From Apteryx mantelli (Eukaryota; Chordata; Aves; Apterygiformes; Apterygidae): a DNA stretch of 64,000 nucleotides. Below, one piece after another: positions 35,601 to 50,100 of the stretch. The DNA lies in assembly GCF_036417845.1 (NCBI RefSeq), contig NC_089994.1, positions 17,378,001-17,442,000 on the forward strand. Direction: 5' to 3'. Under the pieces are notes generated by a model. That model was not told the origin of the DNA, did not search any database, and saw nothing but the letters and a program-made list of their open reading frames with translations. Position 1 is the first letter of the stretch; every line of letters begins with the position of its first letter. The position numbers were made by a program, and so were the translations under genes.

Positions 35601-38111
35601 CCACCAAAACCACTCTTTGCATTTATATTAGGTAGTTGTCTCTCTCACAAGAAAGCCTATCAAATCTTTTCAGGCTGGATCACCAGATAAACTGCTATGC
35701 TTAAGGACCCTAATAACCAATAAGTTACAATCCTAATAACTGTCAAATCAAAGAGAACCAGTCACATATTTAAAACTGACTAGTGGGATATCTACTCAAT
35801 ATTCCTGTAAACTTGGATCAGACACCCATAAAGGAAAGCCATATGTGTAGATCTCTAAAAATAATGTTGAACAGTATCAAATAACTAACTTACTTGAGCA
35901 AAAGATCGAGGGTTGAACTCTTTTGCATTAGGATTAAGTGTTGATTTTCTAACTTGCCTAAACAAAGAACAAAAAAAGATATTCAGCATTATTCCTTTAA
36001 AGCCTATCTGCAGAACTCTCTAACAATTAGAAATTTAGAAAGATGAAATACCTAATTTCCATCTATGAGTCAGATTTTTTTAGAACTCAGATGACACACA
36101 GCATACAAAAAGCTACTCTTACTGACAGCACTCTTACTATGCTTATCCATAATAAGTTTTCCAGCTGTTGATACTCCAGCTCACATGAGACAGGGCAACA
36201 CTTAAATAAGCATTTAGATAAGGATTAGGCATCAAGAGGACCAGAGTTCTATATGCAGCTCTGCTGCTGACTCATTAAATGATGTTTAGCACAGTCACTT
36301 CATCTATTGCTCTCGCTGTACAACTGAGAATATATCAACCATATAAACATTTACGATTTTACATGTTTGTAATACTGTGTTCCATAAATAACTAAATGCT
36401 AATAATAGATTTGCTTATTCTTAAAGGCAGGATTACTCACTCAGAAGTATCTTTCTTCTCCTCTTTATCCTCTTTATCTTGTTTACTTCCAGGCCCAGAT
36501 GTCTGTACACCTTGTGAAGTTACCTCTGGCCCTCGCTTTTGCTCGGAACTATTACTTATTGATGGAGAAATACTTGGACTATTAGGTTTGCTACTGCCAC
36601 TGTTAGAGTTAGTATTACTGCCAGTTTCTATGATAGATTCTTTAGGGGTTGATTCTGTCTTTTCTTTAACCACTTCTCTTGATTTTTCACCTTCTCGAGT
36701 TTTGTTTAGCAGCTGATCAACTGCATCTGAAGAGGAACTCGACTGTAACTGAAAAAACAAACAAACAAACAAACCACCAAGGTCTATTTTCAGTAAATTG
36801 CTACACAAAAACTGGAGACACAGTCTAATGCCATCACATATACAGAGTAAAATACAGTCCCATAGGCTTTAATCATCCAGAAATGACCATTTAAAACACA
36901 CACTTTCATTTTTAGTAATGAAATCTCTGAACACTGAAAATCTTTTAAGCCTACACTGTGAAAGCAACCATTCAGAGACTCCATTGATCTACACATTGAT
37001 TAGAAAGTGACAAGAAAACTTAAGACAACCCCCTGGACTCACCCCATGTAATTTAAAAGTAACACCTGAGAAGTTAACCCTTTAAAAGACCACTTTAACC
37101 AGGAGATATATTATGGAACAGCTGATATTCATCTTAAATTTTTCTTCAGCCAAACTCTCTATTTAAAACAGCTCTTCCATATGGAGCATAAATGCGATAA
37201 TCATTTATATCTAATTACCAGGTAGGTTTCAACTAGTTTTTTCAGTGTACAGTATCTAAGTCAATATGCACATTTACGGGTATTAGGCAATTGTACTAGG
37301 AAGAATCAGCACTGATTTTATAGTATCTACTATGAATCCTTACGAATATTTTCATAAATTAATCACAAGTTTTAAAGATCTGTTTTCCTGTTAACACATG
37401 CAGTGTTTTTAATGCATTAAAATAATTTGGATGCACATGAGAACTATGATATCCTTAAGTCAACATATAGAGAAACTTACCCTAAAGTCATTCTTAAATT
37501 TCTTTAAATCATCAATTTGTTTTCTATGTTCTGAAACAATTGGAGATACACCTGCCAAACATAAGACCAGCATTGTCCAAGCATTTCCAATACAAGTTAA
37601 ATATACAATCCTACATTTCTAAGTTTATCTAAAAGATAATGCTTGCATATTTAAAAATGAAATACATCTGTGTCATTTTATCTGTAATTGGATATACTTC
37701 TACAAACTACACACATGAGCACACATAAGTACTCTGTGAAACCATGGTATTACAGAAGAATTCGATGCACGTATAGTTCTAACACATCACACCAAGACAG
37801 AAGTCCTTAGATGTGGAGACTACACCTCATCTCCTCTGAACACAAAGAAGCATGCAATAAAAACTTCAAAATATAACTGCTTATGCCAGAGTTTCAAGAC
37901 ACAGAAATTAAAGTTGAAACACTGATCAAGTTCAACAACATGAAAAAATTTTATTTTGAGAACTGAATGAACAAGCACGGCTGCAGAGAAAGCCAAATTT
38001 AAGACATAATAGCAAGAAGCAGCACTATAAAAAACTGTGGTGACCACAAAGCTCTGATGTATTATGAGCATAGCTCCTAAAAGGAAACACTCATCCACAG
38101 TCCAAGGAGAG

Positions 38112-38154
<43 letters not shown>

Positions 38155-41100
38155 ACACACCAGCTTGAGGGAAGGAATTGCACCATCCACATAAGCATCT
38201 CCACGTTTTATCGTGATGAAACGAGCCAAGAACAACACTTAAGGTCGTAAACCTGCCACTTCACAGCTGCGTGACCAAATATTCCTTGTAGAACACCCAA
38301 GACAGGTCACCTCCAAGTCTTCTTTAAAATGTTAACTTCACTAAATATATCTGGATTAGTGCTTGGAATTCAATAAGTTATTCAAGTATGTATGGAAGCT
38401 TTTGATACAAACCTTTGTTTTCAGGTTTAGGAAAACTAGGAGAAGTCTCACTGGGCTTTATATTCTCCTTGTTTCCAGCTGCAGAATTTTGCCTCTGGTC
38501 CTGAAGTCTAGTATCTTTAGCTAGAAAAGAGGTTCTCAAAGTCATTTTCTTATACACAACTCAAACTGATCAAAAAGAGATGGCAAGATAGGAATAGAAG
38601 AGAGATTTAACCACATTTAACTTACAAAAAAGAAACCATACATTCCACATTTTATACTACCTAGTTTGGGCCTGGAGGGGAATCTCACCTTCCTCACCTA
38701 TGATCATTATATCAAACCAAAAAACCCCAGAACAAATTCTTCCCTGCCACACACAGATCCTTAACTAGGCTGAAAAAAAATATAAACCAAGAGTGAATTA
38801 ATTTCAATAGTCCCAGCTCTTCAAATAAAATGCTACAAAGATTTGAGAGTTCTTAGACCTCTATGACAGTACTCTTGAAGGGTTTTCTCCTTTCATTATG
38901 CTCAAAATATTCTTTGAAAGCAGTGGCCTAGATTTCTTCCAATTAGAAAACAGCCAGAGAATCAGTTTGAAAAAAAAATCCTTTTCTGGCTGAATTAAGT
39001 CAAACACCTATAAGCCCATATGTCTTAAAGGACAGAAGAAATTAAGCATACAGGCATATCAAAAAGCCTTTCTCCAAACCTTAGTTTAAAGCTATCATCA
39101 TGAGAAAAGGGAACTGGCTACAGTTGCTATGTTGTGTCGAACAAAAGCTTTCCCATCATTTAGACAGCAGCTGCTTCTTTTATGGGCATACTCATTTTCA
39201 GTGATTAGAGATACGGAATATTTGCCAGCTAGTGAGGGTGACTTACCTTCACTGGAAGGGGTAACTGCTCTGTTGGATGCAGGGCTGGCAGGTGTGGGAG
39301 AGGCTGCTGGAACAGGCATGGCAACAGATTCAGTAGGAATAGTACCAGGTTGAGGAGAAGGCAGAGCTGGTCCCGTGGGAGTGCTGCTCTGCCTTGGAGA
39401 CCTAGGCCTGTGTGTTTTAGGGGATAATCTTGGAACTAGAAACAAACAGGAAAAAATAGCTATAGGACAAGTTTCCTCATCTGCTCAGCAGTTTGCTTAT
39501 TTTTAAAATGAGGCTAAAAAACCCATGCTTTAAAATACTCAATGCAACATTATATAGTAATTGAAAACCTGTTTACCTTTCAGGTACATCTCCTAGTTCT
39601 TTACAACGCAGCATTTCAGATAAGCGGTACGATTTTCCTGCAGATTGTCCCCTAACACATTCACTGCCCTGTAGTCCCACAGGGGAACTGCAGTATGCTC
39701 CCTGGCCCCCCATGGTACAACTACAAAAGCTCACATTAACACCATTTGAGGCAGAACAGAAAAGGTGGTCAATCTCAATACAAACAGATGTAAAACATTT
39801 TTAAAGGGGCTAAAGAGCACATCCATTTTACATAGTCCTCTTTTGGAGGGATGCCGACTGGAAAAAAAAAAAAAAACATATCTGATTGAAAGAGCATTAT
39901 TTGATATATATTTTTGCCCCTGTGTTAAAGCAACAAGAAAAGTTGTATATTGTTTAAAGAATGAGCTGTACCTCCTGCTTCCTGCTCATCCCACTGTGGC
40001 TAGTTAGTTGCTTTACATCATACATAAACTTCAAGTGAGCAAGAAGAAAGAGAGGTAAGTTGTTCAACAGTCCTATTTGCATGTTAATAATATGTAAAGT
40101 GAGAGTGTGAAGGAAAGATGAATCAGAGTGAATGCCAGAACAGAAGAGTTTAAAACTTTTCCACAAGGCAACAGGTCTAGGGGGATTGTCTATGCATTAG
40201 ACTGACAATAATTCATACCTTCTTTCTTAAAAACGCATTCCCATTAAACACTTTCCTAGAATTCTAGCACTGCTAAATAGTGTCAAACTCCAAACTATAG
40301 CTGACTTGCTCTTTGATTCAAGAAAGCATCCAACTGCTAACAACTCACTATAACATGGTCCCAACCACAAAAGCTCAAGACCAGGGCAGATGTCACCAGA
40401 CTGAGCTTTAAAAGGCAAATATTAAAAAGATAACTGACTGAAAAAAGGAAAAAGAAAAAAAAAAGGAAAGAAAAAAGAGACTGACTGTATCTGCTACTAC
40501 AGTACTTAGACAAAGACAAAACAACCACTTAAAACCTAGATCATTTTTAAAGGAAAAATACATCCAACTTAACTGGAATATCATTTCACCTCTTAACTCC
40601 AGCCTTCCTCTATCCAAGCATCTCATTAACTTGTAAATCACATCAACCCCCTTATACAGCCATTATCCAAACTCAATGATGTAATGGAACATGTATAACT
40701 TTTCTTGTCTCCTTCAATAACTTTCCTTAAAATTACTCCTTTCAATAACTAATTCCCACTTTTTTCCTTCCTTTCTTTTCATACAGGAAAACTGATTTAA
40801 ATCTTCTGCAGTTAAGACAATATTGCACTTCTAAGGACTGACTAGCCAACCATTTTACTAAGCTAGCTGGTAATGCCCTTCTCCCACTTCATCTAAGCAA
40901 GCTAAGTTAGCAGACCAGTGTTTACTTGGAGCCTGAATTATCTAGAAACGCAGTATCCTGCTTAGCATTAACACTCTAAAATACCCCTGGCAAGCCATCT
41001 GCAATAAGCCAAGCTTTACCTACCCCCACTGACAACTGATGACCACGTCCCACCTGAAGGGCTGCCTCGTGCCACTGCAGTAGTAGATGCTTCCCCTGGT

Positions 41101-44100
41101 GCATTATGAGATACAAATTCTAAGCCACTTGAAATTGTACCCCTACCAGTAGAGACTCTGTGACCTCGAGGGTGCCGTTGTGCCTTAGGAGACATCCGTG
41201 GAGGCCCTGAGAAAAAGAAGACAACCCCACACAATAAATACTTAACATCCATCGCCTAGTGTATCCGAACATACTATCTATTTTTAGAACTGCGTTTAAT
41301 CTTCAATTCTAGTAACTCTCAGTAATGCAGTAAAACAGTCGAGCAAATTACACTGACATTGACTAGAACCAGGGATCCGTAAGACTAAAAAGGCCAAGCC
41401 ATTGGTCCAGTCAGACTATCAACATGCTCTTCACCTTGCTACAAAAGCTCATATTCACTGATATTTAGACGCTGTATCAGAATTGAAACAAGTCCTGGAT
41501 TTAAAATATTTGAATCCAAGCATTCAATATTGTTTACTGTGCAAGACAAGCCAAAATAGTTAGTGGCCCAGCTCCCTCCAGATGAGCACTAGGTCTCTGT
41601 CATCAACACAGTTCTGGGCTATCAAACATTTTCAAGAAAAAAAAAAATTGTTTTCCATCACTTTTGTCAGGTGGTCAATGATACCAAGCATTTATTTACA
41701 GAGTAGTCACCACTGGCTGACCAATGCTCTTGGGGAATTTCAGTAGAACATTCTGCACTTAGGCTAAATTGGAGGTCTGCAGCAGGTCATAATTCATTTA
41801 CGAGTCAACAAAATTGCAACTTAACAAGTTATTGCTATCCCAAGGTTCAAGTCATGTATGTTTAACTGCAGGAGCTAGAGCCATACAGTGAATGCAGTAA
41901 CTCTGAACAGTTTATACAGCTGCCACAGAATAGTTATGTTCAATTCTGAGCAACAATACAGTTACTACACCCTAATAAACATTTTCTTGCATAATGCAAG
42001 TTCACACTAAAGTGTTGATACTTCAAACAGAAAAACTGTGCATGACAATGGACAACCTGGCTGATTATAGTTCTTCATTTTTAAAGTACATCAATAATAG
42101 AGAAAAATGCAGGTAGTGGCTTTCTGGTTTCAGATAAGAGATATCAAGTACCTCTTCTAGTTGTATAAAGCTTTAAATGTCAGCCTCTATTTTAACCATG
42201 AATCTAAAGTACACTTCAAACCAAATTATATACAAGCAAGCATTGTAAAGACTACACACTTTCCAGCAATCCTATTCTTGCAATAGAAGTTACACACTGC
42301 AGTAAGCAACAGTTCACTGCATGCCTGACAAATGAATCACAACTGCTAAAAAATAACTGAATTTGCATGTGGATTCTCAATATCTTACTTTTTAAAAACC
42401 TCATATCGATAAATGGACAATAGTGCATCATACAGACGTGCCCACTGCTGCCCATTTTCTGGTTGCAGATCATCAGATAAATGCTGATAGAGCATTTATC
42501 AGGCAAGCTGCAGAATAGTGCTACTTATTCAATTAGCAGGATGACTTATCACTCCTGTTGCTCCAGTGGAGCCAGCTACAGCAAACAGACTGCAAGTTTC
42601 CAGTTAGTTTAGGATAGCCAGTTTGCATTTCTCCAGGCTCGCTGTGCAGGCTAGATTTTGAATGGAGGGAGGAAAAAAAAAAAAAGGCAAAAAAAAAAAA
42701 GGCAAGAAAAAAGCTTTCCTCATTGTCCTCAGAGCACAGACAAACTTAGTTCAGATACTTCTGTGTATGGTTATCGAAGACTCCCAGGTTAACTTTCCTC
42801 TGCAAATTACTGAGTACTAGGAAGCTGAGCAAACTTTAGATCTAAAGTTTTCTACAGGTTCACCTTGAAAGCAACTTACCCTATCCTATTCCACAGAGCA
42901 CTTCTCTGAATACAGTATTTTTACAAAAGGCAATTAAATGATTTCATTAAATTTGAAACTGCTTTGTGTTGAACTGTATTAAAATGTGAGACTTTATATG
43001 AAATAATATTCTTAAAACTGCCCTCTATAATTATCAGGTTGTGCATGTTGCTGTTTGTTAAGACACTGAGCAGCGTTTGCAAAGCTGAGTTTATTTCATA
43101 CCAACTTGGGAAATTTCACAGCTTTATTTTGTTTTTGTAAAGTTCTTCAAATAAAAAGGTTAATAGAAATAGTCTGATAAACTAAAGTTAAACACAAATT
43201 ATAGGTTAAGTAATGAAGAGGAAAAACAATTTTGTAATTAAACTCACAAAGGAGTTAAACAAAGACAAACAAAAACATGAACAAATCGTGGTATTGTACC
43301 TTCTGAAGACATGCGTTTAGGCATAGTAGAGACAGGAGCTGGAGAACCATGAGCAGAGGGGTGAGACGGGGGCCTGGAGGGCCGCGAGGGGGGCCTGGAG
43401 GGCGGCCGTGTAGGGGTGGCTGCCCGAGGTGGAAGAGAGTTGGGACCTGACTGGTAGCGAGAAGGTGGGCGAGAGGAAGGAGATGGGCAAGGCGATGGCC
43501 AGGGAACACCTGACAGAACAAATGATATGAAGGAAAGTATAAAAACTAAAGAAAAATTATGGGGAAAAAGGTCAACAGAAAAAAAAAAAGTAAAATATGA
43601 CAAAATGATTTTTCATGTTTAACCCTTTGGGGACGGATTAGTTTATTTCTGCAATCAATAAAATAGGCTCTGCAAGGTTATTTCCTCCACTTCAGGACTG
43701 GTCAAATTTAACATCTGAATGTCATATAAACTCCCCAAAGGGTTAACTAGGATCTACAAATACTACTAAGGAATAGACAGTAAAGTTTGATCTGTTAGCC
43801 TATCATATACGTTCTACAGTACACATCACTCTTGACAAGGTCCATAAATAACTACCAAAGGATCTCATACAGCGGTTCACATAGAGTATTGACTATACAA
43901 GCTACTACTTTCCAACCAAATGATGAGCAATATCAATTCTAGGAACTGCATCTTTACAAAAAACAGCGGTGTTCAGTGTCTGAAGCCTGACATTTATGCC
44001 TTTATCAGTTATCTGAAGTATTAATGGAGTATTTTAATATAGCAGATATGGGGTTCATTGTTTCTGAAACAAAGAATTTAAAATATTCAGAATGGCTTGT

Positions 44101-47100
44101 GAATTCAAGTACATGATGTTCATTCAGCAAAGTAATAGGATGACAGAAACCACAAACACTACAAACAGATTTCAAAGTCAGCATTGTTTGGGCAAGACTC
44201 AGTTGTATCTCTTTTATGCAGCTGACACTGTATTTAAAATGAAAATATCACTTACCTTTAGAGGTTCCTCAGACTTCCTCTCCAGACAGAGGCACTTCAG
44301 TACTATGCATTTTTATTTATACACAACATTCTCAATAATAGCACTTTTAACTTAAAAAAAAAAATAATGCCTCAAGTGTGGACTACTGCTGAAATCTATC
44401 TCAAAAAACAGCATTTGGTTTATGAATCACTGAGGCCCACTATACAGTGCCTAGTGAAGTCTGTTCATAAACATTACCCGTGTGTACAGCTGAAAATCCT
44501 CAAACAGCTATTTGGAGAGAAGAATTTTGATTCCTTTTCCACATAACATTTCCGTTACTTTCCCATCAATGACCCTCCCCTCATGTCACAGTAAAGTCGG
44601 TGAGCTGCCTTATTTTTTTTTTTTAATGGGAAACAGAATTGATATAGGCACCAAGGAGGAAGAGTGACATTTCCTCCAACACAGCTACCATTTCCCCTTC
44701 ACTAGATGTCAGTATTGCTACTACTCAACACAAAGCTTAGTAGTAATAATACATAAAACAAATTTTTAATCTTTAAAACTGTATACCACACCATCATCTA
44801 AGGAAAAGGGTTTTTTAGAAGGAAAACAAGTGACATCTCTGGATATGAAGCTACACACAATGCAGTCAAATGAATTTTTCATTTTTCATTTATCAATAAG
44901 TTAAACCCAAATGAAAACCACTTCTGTGTTAAATGATAAATGTTAATCTAGTTTATGAAACACACATCATAAAACCATAGGCAGTTTCAACAATTAGATA
45001 AATGACCGCACTTGTATAAGGCACATTGATTTAGACTTAAGATACTTGCCTCCGTTAACTACTCTTTGATCTGCTCCAGAGTTAGAACTGAAATCTGAAG
45101 TATGGGATCCAGATCTTGAAATTGGTGGGCCCGATCCAGACTGGCCCATCCTTGGTGAGTTTTGTCTTCCACTTCCCCAGGACATGACATCTCTATTTCT
45201 CTGTCCAGGTGGAATGTATTTATTTTCCCTGAAATACAGCAAATTTCTATCAGTGATAAGGCAGAACTGGGAGATAATGAGAAGCACCTGTTCAAATGCT
45301 CTGATGATACTTATCTTTCTCAAATCAAGTTAAAGGAAAATTCAAAATAAAATCAAGTGTTGACCTCATTTATTAAAATTGCCTTTTGATACTGAACTCA
45401 CACTATGCTTTCTTTGAGCCTGCAGACACTGAATGATTTAGTACTAACACCTGAAATTCACTGCCCTTTTCTGTAATTCTGTATGAATTTACCACAATGA
45501 AACTTCAGAAGGAAGAAGTCAGTGTCACCGCACAGATAACACAGGGCCAAACAGAGGTGCACAAGTTAGCATGAGTGCCAGAAACAGTACATGATTATTG
45601 GCATAGGGCTCTGAACCTAATCAGCCCTGCTGAAAAAGCATGGTTTCAATGAGGAAATTACTACTGTTACAAAATATGTACAGCACTTAAATAAAAATAG
45701 TATTCATAGTGTATGTAAGTACCTAGTGTTCACACCATGTCCTTCTCGTTCACTAGCATTTCTCTGAACAGCAGTATATTTTTCTTCTTCTGTCCTTTCA
45801 TCATTTTCCAAGGCAACTCGAGCTTTGTATTGGGCACTTGATTCAATTTCCTCTGCTAATTGAGTTGCTCTGGCTTCCCGTTTTAAAAACTCTTCTGAAT
45901 TATCTCTTTCTAATGGCACCCTAAAAGACAAGGGAAAGGAAAAGAAGAATTTCTCCAAATGCATTCAAAGTACAGAGGATCTACAAAAATTATCTAGTGC
46001 AAGCAGGTCAGAGTAAAAAAACTGCTTATAAGCCAGAAGACTGGCTATGTTTTTTAGTATAAGTCACACCACTCCAGAAACACTGATAAGACATTATATG
46101 CAAATTCAGTGCCATTTACCTGCCTAAAGGAGCTGAGGTCAAGGTGCAGTTTTTCCATATGATTAGCAAAATCCCCAGGCCTTAAAGCTGTGCTAAGGCT
46201 TCAACTCTCAACGTAATTGAGTACATTAATAATAAAAACACCTTAGTCTATTATTTAGATAGTAGGCTAACATAAAAGATCAAATTTGAAGTTCTTCAGC
46301 TATTTAGACTTTCCCAGTAGACACAAGCGTCACCACTCCTACTGAAATTAAAGAGTTACACACTTAATCCTTTGATAATTCCAGCCATAGAATTTCGGCT
46401 CTTCCTGTTACAAGTGACTGCAGAAGAGATGAATGCAATGCAGTAAAGCATAGGACCGGAAGTCAGAAAATAGCTTAAAAGCCACACAAACAGAACAATA
46501 AAAACCCTATCCCTTGTTTGCCATGTTATAGGACCTCTAAATCATCTATCCAGTGTATCTGTGACATTAGATAATACTATACTGTAAAAAGTAAACGGAA
46601 CTCCCTTAAGAAAGCCACCAAGCAAGAATTCAACACACGTAGCAATGAAATACTCTGAGAGCTAACTGGTACTTCCTTCTGTCCGTTCACTGTTTTTCCT
46701 GTTCCATTTTTTGTGGAAGTGTCAGGTTTTATGAAACAACTTCGTGCTTTGTCTTTGATCCAAATTCTGAGTTCTAAAAGTTATTTCATCCAACCTTACT
46801 TTAGAATAAACTACATAAAAATACAAAATGAGGCAGAAGCTTGGACCATGCTATGCTGGGCATTATATAATCACTGTTGCACATATTTTGGATAATACAA
46901 AAAAGAACAAAGAAAGTGGGTGGAAATACAGGCCAAGTTTGAAATAATATATGCACGATTACTCAAGTGCTGGAGGCAGAACCAGGAAAACGAGTGGGTT
47001 TGCCAAATTCCAAACCACCACTCTCAGCTACCAGACTACAAGTTTTTCCCCACACACATACACTTTGCCCAGCCCATAAGTCTACTGGCCTTATCAATGG

Positions 47101-50100
47101 TAACTGTTAAAAATTTTAAATAAAAACCTTGACCTTCAGGATGAAACTGGGGCTACGAGTAAGATATGCATGAACACCATGCATACAAACCTGTAGTCAT
47201 GGGACTTACTTAAACTATATTAGGTATGCACACAACAAAGCAAAATACCCAATACTTCCTCATTTACTTAATGATTGAAAAAAAACAGAACAAAACAGAA
47301 CAGAACAAAACAAAAAAAGAAAGTGATGTCTGCAGCAGCACTGATGGCAACTTAAACAGGCAAAAGAATGTTTTTACTTTTCCTAACAGAAAAATGGCCA
47401 TTAAAGATGAAACAAAGGCAATGGGCCAGATGACATTGTTTTAACCCTGGCAATACTAGAAGCATGTACAATAGCTCATCAGCACACTACTGTAGTACAC
47501 TTGCTAGAATACAAACTTATATCTTTATGTAGTTTTACAAACTATATCTGCTCATATTTAACTCTAGAAAGAGAAAACAACCAAGCAAATCCTTTACCAT
47601 CCTTCAATTACATGGGTAAGCCTTTAGCTAAGCTGCTTCTCATGTACTTGGAGGATCAGGTAGAGAGCGGAGTTTCCCAGGTTAGCAGACAACAATGTAA
47701 AGCAAGTTGCTTGACCGGGAAACAATGGAATTTGTCTCTAAAGATTTAAAGCCACCTTCATGTTTTAATCTGTTTCCATTAACACCCATAAAGCAGAAAA
47801 ACGGAAGATTAAAGTTCAAAAGTACAGAGACTTAGATCAGCAAAGTATTCTAAAGAACAGCTTCCACAGGATTCAGTTCTAAGCTGATTAAGCAACTTTG
47901 ATTATCACCATGTTATAGATCTATTTTAACAAAAAGTAAAAATAAAGTTATTGAACCAGAGAGCTGTAGACAAATGCTTCAATTCTACATAAACATCAGC
48001 ATGTTCACTGCAATTCCTGGGCTTTCAAAAATAGGTTTATGCCTTGGGGGTGAAAAGAGTGGGAACAGATTAAAGACACTTCATGATGGCTGTGCAACAT
48101 CTGCAATTGATGTGTTTATGCAGTTGCAGTTAACATTATAGCTGGAGACTACTGGGAACGGGTCCACGCTGCCAAAGTAGCCAGAGGAGGCTTTATACTT
48201 CTATTTTCAAAGTATTAGTGTATTGTAACTAAAACTTTATATTTGGACAAGTCTGCTAAACAAGTTATCCACAGCACACAAGAACCCTTAAAATATCAAC
48301 AGCACTTCAAGTTTCCAATATACATAAAATCAATTATCTCAATAAAATTAGGATTTAGTTAAATTGTTCTGACTGGTTAAACACAAACTATGGGTACAGT
48401 AGCTATCTAAAATAGATTACAGTTTTAAAATGTTATTTTCCACTTTATTCATAAAAGTTTTTGTAAGAAATAGGCATTACTGAATGCCTGTTGCAATGGG
48501 AATGAACTGTGCCCATTTAAGGGAATATATAGTGATATACCGCATCTAACTATTAACAGAAAGCTGGCAAAGTTTCTTAAGCACTACTTCATCCATTGTT
48601 TTCTCAGTGATTTGATTTCACAACCTTAGAAATTATATAAAACTATCTTCAGAATATAAAATTTAATCAAACCAGGGAGAACATTAAACACAAGTCTAAT
48701 AACAAAATATTTTGGAACTTACGTATAAGAAGATAAACTGCTGTCATAAGTTGATACTACACCATAATTTTCTTCATTGTAACGAAACATGTCATTGGGA
48801 TCCCATCCATTAGACTAGAAGAAAACGATGCTTGTTTTTCAAAATGACACTGGAAACACATTCCCTTAAAATTAAGGGCTGATGGCAGAAGTTAAACCTT
48901 TTGCCATTTCTCCTGGGCCTACAAACTCACTGTCCTTATAATGAAGTTATTAGAGCCACAGTTTTATTTCAGGGATCTTCATCTATCAGATGCACAATTT
49001 TTGCCATCAAAAGCCAGTGGTTTGAGTTTTTTGAACAAGTACCATGTCCATTCTATACTAGATTACTGGCTAACAAGAAACATATACATGAACGCCTTTC
49101 CAAAAAGTGAAAATTGACACTTCTGAACATTAGAAGTGTGCCTCACTGTGGTAAGTGCTGCATCTTTTCAAATGCACTACTAATGCAATTACCTAAGAGA
49201 TGCACACCACAGGCAGAAGACCCCTGTTGATCTGCACAACTTCCCCACTTTAGTAAAACTGCTGTTACAGCACTTGAGCATTTAACCTTCACAAACGATA
49301 AATGTTTTGAATGTTTTATAAAAGCACTGACGGTATTAAGCATTCTAATAAATCTGAGCTGTACAATATGTACACTAAAACTGACAGGATAACTGTTCTA
49401 TCCAGACAAAGTTAATATTCTCCACGGTAACATTACTAGATTCTTCTCTAATCAGTAACGTTACCTTCTTTCCTTTACATACTGTAGTCTGAATGCCCTA
49501 CTAAAAAATGCATGGTTGAGTAAAAGCTGATTCCTGTGATATACAGAGAAACTTCATTTGAGAATATACTCTCTATCAAACAATTCAGAATCTACTGAGA
49601 TTGTGTCTGTGCTTATTAAGTCATGGGTCAGACTTCCATCAATTTCCTTCATCTTAGCTCAGAGACAGTTAGCTAAGCACAATTTCACCATAATTTCTGA
49701 CGCAATAGTAGTCAGACAGAGATGCTCTGATTAAACATAAATCACTTCAGTGTAGTTCTGAATTTGGAGTCCTTAATAAAAGCTCCTCTTTCAGTCAGCC
49801 CTTGAGTCAAACATGTCCCTTACCACAGCAGCTGCCATCTGTCAATATTTGCCAAAAAGTGGCATTTGAAATCCAGCTATTCTTAATCAAATTGTAAAAA
49901 AGTACTGCAGCAGCTGCTAGCAAAGTTTGAACATACACCCACACAATGTAGGCCAGCAATTTTGGTCATTACTAGATTAAAATTAATGAATACTGCAAGG
50001 CATGTCCAGATAAACAGCTTGTTTTCTAGAGGCTGTCTTAGATGATTAAAAAAAAAAAAAAAAAAAAAGCTTTACTTACAACATCTGTCTCTAATGCCTC

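Noticed and set aside
43255..43521. Second open frame overlapping ATXN2 exon 10 on the same strand
   Set aside because: A shadow of the Pro/Arg-rich GC-rich exon. It reads through both splice sites.
45040..45049. GT at 45044-45043 as the exon 9 donor
   Set aside because: It would put exon 10 out of frame and break the conserved VPWPSP segment.
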